DNA of 64,000 nucleotides from assembly GCA_963675135.1 (NCBI GenBank), contig OY776123.1:5644501-5708500 (forward strand), read 5' to 3'. The notes under the pieces were generated by a model. The model ran no database searches and was not told the origin of the DNA. It was given only the letters and a program-made list of their open reading frames with translations. This document shows positions 57,271 to 64,000 of the stretch, one piece after another (position 1 is the stretch's first letter; every line of letters begins with the position of its first letter). The position numbers were made by a program, and so were the translations under genes. The DNA is from Galeopsis tetrahit (Eukaryota > Streptophyta > Magnoliopsida > Lamiales > Lamiaceae).

Positions 57271-57970
57271 GGGCGCGGCTAAAGGTACACACAGATCCTA
57301 TGAGGACACCCACATATCCTATGGGGACACCAACGTGAAAATCTCAAAATCACCCTTCTTCCAATTAAAATTCTAATTCATTATCTTTTCTTCTCAGATT
57401 CAGAACACCCACCTCCCTCCTCCATTTCTCTCTTTACGCCATTTTCGCCACCTCCATTTCACCTCTCCACCTCGTCGCGACAGCCCACGCCGCTCACCTC
57501 GTCGCGCCACTGCGCAACACTCTCCCCCCATTCGCGGCCGTTAGCGGCAGCAACCCCTCCCTCTCCCCTTCGCAGCCGCACCCTCTCCTCCTCCCCTTCG
57601 CGGCCGCAACCTTTCCCCTTCGCTACGCACGTTCATCGCAATCCCTCCCCTTCGCCGGCAGCCAGCCCCTTCGTCGCTTCTCTCCCCCTGCTCCGGCGCC
57701 CCCGCCTGCAGCCATTCAACCGCCTCCGAAGCCAAGTGCTGCGCCGCCGTTTTGAAGGTGGTTTTTTTTTTTTACAATTTTTATAGATAACAAAATTAGG
57801 GTTTTGAAAAATTTAGGAAAATTAGGGTTTTTCGTAGTTCGGGAATTATTTTCGAACATATTGAGTTTGTTTTGGAAAAAAATTCGAACATTGTTTTGGA
57901 AAAAAATTCAATCAACCTGAGTTTGTTTTGGAAAAATTTTCGAAAAAGATGTTCGATCTTTTTTTTCGGC
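57271..57970 (+). mobile_element. Block M, copy 3
   Basis: Terminus GGGCGCGGCTAAAGG exactly 3786 bp after copy 2; almost identical to it. Confidence 0.75.
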
Positions 57971-58098
57971 CACGACCACAACCACCCCAAACAAATTCTA
58001 ACACCCACAAAAATGAACATGTTGATAATATAAAATAGCAATAACACTCCAATCGACACCATAACCACCTCAAATAAATTTTTTATAAAAAAATCTTA

Positions 58099-58331
58099 CT
58101 CCCTCCGTCCGCCTATAAGTGTTACGTTACTTTTTGGCACAGAGATTAAGAAAAGTGATTAAATAATAGATATAGTACAAGTGATGTGATTGAGAGAGGA
58201 GAGAGATAGAGAGAAAAAGTAAGATATAAAGTGAAGAGTAAGAAAAAGTACTTACCAAAAAAGGTATGGGAAGCTTATAGGCGGACGGACCAAAATGGTA
58301 AAATGGGAAGCTTATAGGCGGACGGAGGGAG
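58099..58331. mobile_element. Stowaway-type (Tc1/mariner) MITE
   Basis: 233 bp. TIRs start CTCCCTCCGTCCGCCTATAA and, read from the right, CTCCCTCCGTCCGCCTATAAG. The TA target duplication (58097-58098 and 58332-58333) is proven by the empty site AATCTTAGTATTTTT in the sister units (near 54307). A second copy of GGGAAGCTTATAGGCGGACG lies just inside the right end. Confidence 0.97.
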
Positions 58332-60429
58332 TAGTATTTTTAACAAACCAGAGTGGAACTAAAAACACTCCGGTCGACACTGGTTTGTCAACCAAATTTC
58401 GAAAGAAAATTTTTTAAAAAAAAATTAAAAATTGAAATTTTCGACTATTATTGATTGCTCAAAAACACTGTCATCGACAACCTATCGTCGATGAGAGTGT
58501 TCTTGAGCGACCAATAATGGTCGGAAAAAAAAAAAAAACCTGTTCATCGCCGGCGACGGCTGGGGGCGAGCGCTGGCGGGCCGCGACGGCTGGGGGCGAG
58601 CGCTGGCGGGCCGCGACGGCTAGGGGCGAAGGAGGGCGGCGACGTCGCTAGGCGAGAGGCGCGGTGCCGTCGCTTGTTACATAAATTTAACAAAAAAGAG
58701 CATAGCGACGGTGACAGACGAGGCGAGCGATTCGAGGGGGAGGGGGGTAGTGCGAGGGGGAGGGGGAGGGAGGGGGAGTGTAGAAAACGAAAAAAAATGG
58801 GGAGGGAAAGAAAGAGGCGGTAGAGAGGTTGGGGAAGAAGAGGAAATTAGGGTTAATGGGGAGTGTATGTATCTATACATTTTATTAAAGGGTAATATGG
58901 TATTTCATATATATATATATTTAATTAAAAAATAGAGGGGGAGATTAATTAAACAAAGCTGGAGGGGTATAACCTCAACCCAATGTTAATTAATTAATGA
59001 CGACCACTATGTGGAAAGACTAAATATGAACTACATTATCCATTTAAGTCATATATATATATACACATTAAGCTCTAGTTTATGCTAAAAAAAATAAAAA
59101 ATCACTTTATTCTAAAAAAAAATAAAAAAAATTTCAAATAATAAAAGACACCATTTTTATTTTTTTACAAAAATGTAACTCATAATTATATGTGAATCTA
59201 AATACCCTTATATGAAATTTGTGAGGTTACGCGAAGGTTTAATGAATGCCATGAATTTTCTCTACTCTCAAGTCTCAGATCCCTCTTTTTATTGTTATTT
59301 CTTTGTTAATTCCATTCAATTTCATTTGGAAGTAATGAAAGTGTCGACATATACTACATTCTACGGGTGATTCTCATCACTAGAGATGTGTTTGTAAGCA
59401 TCAAGTATATATGAAGAATTGTAATCAAATTTTTGTTTGTTTTAGGTATCATATACTTTTTTTTTAAAAATGAAAAAGTAAAAAAGAGAGGAATCATATA
59501 TTCCGTACGTCGGTACGTGTTAGGCTTCTGTTTCATTTTGTCACTAGATTAGAGATTACAATGGACCAAAAATTAGGATGTGGCGATCCGTGGCTGAGCA
59601 AGAGGAAGGGTGGGGTGATCAATTCTAATTAAAAGAATATATTCTTGAAAAAAAAAATATTTTACCTCTTTCATTTTAAAATAATTATATTGTAGAATTT
59701 TTTAATTGATATAGCTATTGTATTTGATAATATATTTTATTAATTTTAAAATATTTATGGAGTTGAATTATTATTACGTAATTAATATATTAATAAATAT
59801 AAAAATATATAGAAATATATTATATTAAAATGTATTGGGCTAGGACGAGATCAATCGAATTGAAGTTGTCCTCCATATTCCGAATTTCAAATGGAGTATG
59901 TAAGGAACACCCACGTGGAAATCTCAAAATTACACTTCTCCCAATTAAAATTCTAATTCATTATCTTTTCTTTTCAGATTCAGAACATCCACCTCCCACC
60001 TCCATTTCTCTCTTTACGCCATTTTCGCCACCTCCATTTCACCTCTCCACCTCGTCGCGTCGGCCCACGCCGCTCACCTCGTCGCGCCACTGCGCAACAC
60101 TCTCCCCCCATTCGCGGCCGTTAGCGGCAGCAACCCCTCCCTCTCCCCTTCGTAGCCGCACCCTCTCCCCCTCCCCTTCGCGGCCGCAACCTTTCCCCTT
60201 CGCTACGCACGTTCATCGCAATCCCTCCCCTTCGTCGGCAGCCAGCCCCTTCGTCGCCTCTCTCCCCCTGCTCCGGCGCCCCCGCCTGCAGCCATTCAAC
60301 CGCCTCCGAAGCCAAGTGTTGCGCCGCCGTTTTGAAGGTGGTTTTTTTTTTTACAATTTTTACAGATAACAAAATTAGGGTTTTGAAAAATTTAGGAAAA
60401 TTAGGGTTTTTAGTAGTTCGGGATTTATT

Positions 60430-60545
60430 TTCGAACATATTGAGTTTGTTTTGGAAAAAATTTCGAACATATTGAGTTTGTTTTGGAAAAAATTTCGAAC
60501 ATATTGAGTTTGTTTTGGAAAAAAATTCGAACATTGTTTTGAAAA
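60430..60545 (+). repeat. Expanded 33-bp TTCGAACA repeat in unit 4
   Basis: Three tandem copies of TTCGAACATATTGAGTTTGT plus TTTGGAAAAAA, where units 1-3 have one. Confidence 0.92.
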
Positions 60546-62199
60546 AAAATTCGAACAACCTGAGTTTGTTTTGGAAAAATTTTCGAAAAAGATGTTCGAT
60601 CTTTTTTTTCGGCAACCACCCCAAACAAATTCTAACACCCACAAAAATGAACATGTTGATAAAATAAAATAGCAATAACACTCCAATCGACACCATAACC
60701 ACCTCAAATAAATTTTTTTAAAAAAAATCTTAATATTTTTAACAAACCAGAGTGGAACTAAAAACACTCCGGTCGACACTGGTTTGTCGACCAAATTTCG
60801 AAAGAAAATTAAAAAAAAATATATTAAAAATTGAAATTTTCGACTATTATTGATTGTTCAAAAACACTCTCATCGACAACCTATCGTCGACGAGAGTGTT
60901 CTTGAGCGACCAATAATGGTCGAAAAAAAAAAAACATGTTCATCTCCGGCTACGGCTGGGGGCGAGCGCTGGCGGGCCGCGACTGCTGGGGGCGAGCGCC
61001 GACGGGCCGCGACGGCTAGGGGTGAAGGAGGGCGGCGGCGTCGCTAGGCGAGAGGCGCGGTGCCGTCGCTTGTTACAGAAATTTAACAAAAAAGAGCAGA
61101 GCGGCGGTGACAGACGAGGTGAGCGATTCGAGGGGGAGGGGGAGAGCGACGGCGAGGGGGAGTGTAGAAAACGAAAAAAAAGGGGGAGGGGAAGAGAGAG
61201 GCGGTAAAGAGGTTGGGAAAGAAGAGGAAATTAGGGTTAATGGGGAGTGTATGTATCTATACATTTTATTAAAGGCTAATATTGTATTTCATATATATAT
61301 ATATATTTAATTAAAAAATAAAGGGGGAGTGCATTAAACAAAGCTGGAGGGGTATATACCTCAACCCAATGTTAATTAATTAATGACGACCACTATATGG
61401 AAAGACTAAATATGAACTACATTATCCATTTAAGTCATATAAGCTCTAGTTTATGTAAAAAAAAACAAAATCACTTTACTCTAAAAAAAAAAAAAAAAAA
61501 ACAAAATTCAAATAATAAAAGACACCATTTTTATTTTTTTACAAAAATGTAACTCAGAATTATATGTGAATCTAAATACCCTTATATGAAATTTATGAGG
61601 CCACGCGAAGGTTTAATGAATGCCATGAATTTTCTCTACTCTCAAGTCTCGATCCCTCTTTTTATTGTTATTTCTTTGTTAATTCCATTCAATTACATTT
61701 GGAAGTCAAATGAAAGTGTCGACATATACTACATTCTACGGGTGATTCTCATTGCTAGAGATGTGTTTGTAAGCATCAGGTATATATGAAGAATTGTAAT
61801 CAAATTTTTGCTTGTATTAAGTATCATATGCTTTTTTTTTTTTTCAATTAAAAAGTAAAAAAGAGAGGAATCATATATTCCGTACGTCGGTACGTGTTAG
61901 GCTTCTGTTTCATTTTGTCACTAGATTACAATGGACCAAAAATTAGGATGTGGCGATCCGTGGCTGAGCAAGAGGCAAGGGTGGAGCGATCAATTTTAAT
62001 TAAAAAAATATATTCTTTAAAAAAAATATTTTACCTCTTTCATTTTAAAATAATTATATTGTAGAATTTTTTAATTGAAATAGCTATTGTATTTGATAAT
62101 ATATTTTATTAATTTTAAAATATTTATGGAGTTGAATTATTATTACGTAATTAATATATTAATAAATATAAAAATATATAGAAATATATTATATTAAAA

Positions 62200-63140
62200 T
62201 GTATTGGGCCAGGACGAGATCAATCGAATTGAAATTGACATCCATATTCTGAATTTCAAATGGAGTTTGTAAGGAATATTGGTGTGAAACATTTTAAAGA
62301 AAATTGGGACTAGGACCACTGTAATGAATAGTGTGTGAGATGGCCGGATAAACAAATCAATATTGTGCACGTGGCCTAATCTTGATCAATCGTATAATTC
62401 ATGTTGAAGCTTTTGACATTCAAATAATACTAGTCTTGTAGACAAGCATCTTTAAGTTGTCATCAATATTACGAGTTTCAAATTGAGTATGTAAGGAATA
62501 TTGGTGTGAAACATTTTAAATAAAATTGGGACTAGGACCACTGTAATGAATAGTGTGTGAGATGGCCGGATAGACAAATCAATATTGTGCACGTGACCTA
62601 ATCTTGATCAATCGAATAATTCATGTTGAAGCTTTTGACATTCAAATAATACTAGTCTTGTAGACAAGCATCTTTAAGTTGTCATCAATATTCCGAGTTT
62701 CAAATTGAGTATGTAAGGAATATTGGTGTGAAACATTTTAAAGAAAATTGGGACTAAGACCACTATAATGAATAGTATAGGTGGGATGGCCGGGTAGGCA
62801 AATCAATACTGTGCACGTGGCCTAATCTTGACTAATTCAATAATCCATGTTGGAGCTTTTGACATTCAAATAATACTAGTCTTGTAGACAAGCCTCTTTA
62901 AGTTGTCATCCATATCCCGAATTTCAAATGAAGTAGGTAAGAAATATTAGTGTGGAACAATTTAAAGAAATTTGGGACTAGGAGTACCACTATGATGAAT
63001 AGTGTGTGGAATGGTCGGATGGGCAAATCAATCCTGTGCACGTGACCTAAACTTAACCAATCGAATAATCCATGCTGAAGCTTTTAACATGCAAATAATA
63101 CTAGTCTTGTAGACAGTCATCTTTGTGCGGCCCAATTGAA
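62200..63140 (-). repeat. 222-bp tandem repeats in unit 4 (four copies)
   Basis: ACTAGTCTTGTAGACAAGC(A/C) occurs at about 62430, 62652 and 62876 (spacing 221-224 bp) and a diverged TTGTAGACAGTCAT at 63107. Each unit has one GTGCACGTG(G/A)CC. Confidence 0.88.
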
Positions 63141-63470
63141 GAAATAGAAGTGGTATGTACTGGAGTATCATTTAATCAATTAATTCGTGGTTTATTTAGC
63201 AATTGAAGTCTGTGGAATACTTTTTGACTTTTATATAACATCTATTTGTGGGGCTTTTTTCCCATGAAGGTGACATAAAACGAGGTGGAGAACATTTATA
63301 TACCTGAATTCATGGGAAAAAATGCCCATAAATAGATGTTATATGTTATATAAAAGTCAAAAAGTATTCCACATACTTCAATTGCTAAATAAACCACGAA
63401 TTAATTGATTAAATGATACTCCAGTACATACCACTTTTATTTCTTCAATTGGCCGCACAAAAATGACTGT
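63110..63470. repeat. Fold-back junction: large palindrome centred near 63290
   Basis: Left arm ...CTTTTTTCCCATGA (to about 63270) and right arm TCATGGGAAAAAA... (from about 63311) are reverse complements, separated by about 40 bp (AGGTGACATAAAACGAGG ... ATATACCTGAAT). The arms extend to at least the window end on the right. The motif CCCATGAA occurs at both break positions in intact copies of P. Confidence 0.88.
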
Positions 63471-64000
63471 CTACAAGACTAGTATTATTTGCATGTTAAA
63501 ATTAAAGCTTCAACATGGATTATTCGATTGGTTAAGTTTAGGTCACGTGCACAGGATTGATTTGCCCATCCGACCATTCCACACACTATTCATCATAGTG
63601 GTACTCCTAGTCCCAAATTTCTTTAAATTGTTCCACACTAATATTTCTTACCTACTTCATTTGAAATTCGGGATATGGATGACAACTTAAAGATGCTTGT
63701 CTACAAGACTAGTATTATTTGAATGTCAAAAGCTCCAACATGGATTATTGGATTGGTCAAGATTAGGCCACGTGCACAGTATTGATTTGCCTACCCGGCC
63801 ATCCCACATATACTATTCGTTATAGTGGTCTTAGTCCCAATTTTCTTTAAAATGTTTCACACCAATATTCCTTACCTACTCAATTTGAAACTAGGAATAT
63901 TGATGACAACTTAAAGATGCTTGTCTACAAGACTAGTATTGTTTGAATGTCAAAAGCTTCAACATGAATTATTCGATTGATCAAGATTAGGCCACGTGCA
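63312..64000 (+). repeat. Block P in + orientation (partial, runs off the window)
   Basis: Reverse complement of the end of unit 2 or 3 P blocks. The small ORF at 63463-63690 translates identically to those at 52453-52680 and 56239-56466 on the other strand. CACGTG boxes at about 63544 and 63771. Confidence 0.88.

Larger units (their letters stand above)
56797..59904. repeat. Array unit 3, 3'-truncated, with a Stowaway insertion
   Basis: E-right (56798-57175), M (57176-57970, terminus 57271), inverted E (about 57971-58965, containing the MITE 58099-58331 and a duplicated CGACGGCTGGGGGCGAGCGC segment at 58554-58622), inverted P up to 59904. The unit breaks off in P at GTATGTAAGGA and joins M of the next unit at the shared TAAGGA hexamer. 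Confidence 0.88.
59905..63265. repeat. Array unit 4 (M, inverted E, inverted P; lacks E-right and the M terminus)
   Basis: M from ACACCCACGTGGAAATCTCA (59906) to about 60604, inverted E to about 61350, inverted P to 63265 with an extra 222-bp unit (62200-63140). The TTCGAACATATTGAGTTTGT unit of M is present three times (60431-60530) instead of once. Confidence 0.85.

Overview
This is a plant nuclear genome window, almost certainly from a eudicot. The evidence is spliced genes with GT-AG introns, a FLOWERING LOCUS T-type gene with the standard four-exon layout, plant-specific transposon families (FAR1-type Mutator-like, CACTA, Ty1/copia including a Sirevirus-like lineage, Stowaway and hAT MITEs, a tRNA-derived SINE) and AT-rich intergenic DNA. 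The species cannot be named from the sequence. I saw no bacterial, organellar or CRISPR features.

Layout. 1-5554: a Mutator-like element (MULE) whose left end lies outside the window. It holds the 3' end of an unrecognised + strand gene and, on the - strand, a five-exon transposase gene that reads without interruption when spliced by eye: FAR1 zinc domain, DDE MULE domain, SWIM finger and a C-terminal OTU cysteine-protease domain. Its intron 1 and its 3' flank carry TTCGAAC-rich repeats. 5555-10600: AT-rich intergenic DNA with decayed repeats, including an element with two long hairpins. 10604-15036: a short-LTR Ty1/copia element (Copia-1) with identical LTRs but a frameshifted polyprotein. 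15037-17342: copied pieces of the upstream region of the FT-like gene, plus a SINE. 17343-31919: a 14.6-kb Sirevirus-like copia element (Copia-2) with gag, pol and a long extra ORF between pol and the 3' LTR. 31920-33150: more copied flank with a hAT MITE and half of another MITE. 33151-41825: a complete CACTA element with tnp2-type and TNPA-type genes, into which a copia solo LTR and a second SINE copy have inserted.

42923-44480 holds the only clear non-transposon gene, an FT/TFL1-family (PEBP) gene. Its four exons are open and keep FT Tyr85, but nearly all residues that make FT a floral activator are changed. About 600 bp upstream of it, including the TATA region, also exist as partial copies near 8.4, 10.3, 15.5, 16.3, 46.8 and 47.2 kb and repeatedly after 51 kb.

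47090-64000 is a local duplication array. A promoter-like block (P) and a TIR element (E), followed by a MULE end (M), were inverted and then tandemly amplified as units of about 3.79 kb, with one truncated unit and a second fold-back inversion near 63.29 kb. M shares the terminal sequence and TTCGAAC repeats of the MULE at the left of the window. A Stowaway MITE in one unit, with its empty site in the sister units, shows that amplification came before that insertion. Paralogous empty sites likewise order the SINE and hAT insertions, so the window gives a readable relative history of an FT-like locus under transposon attack.
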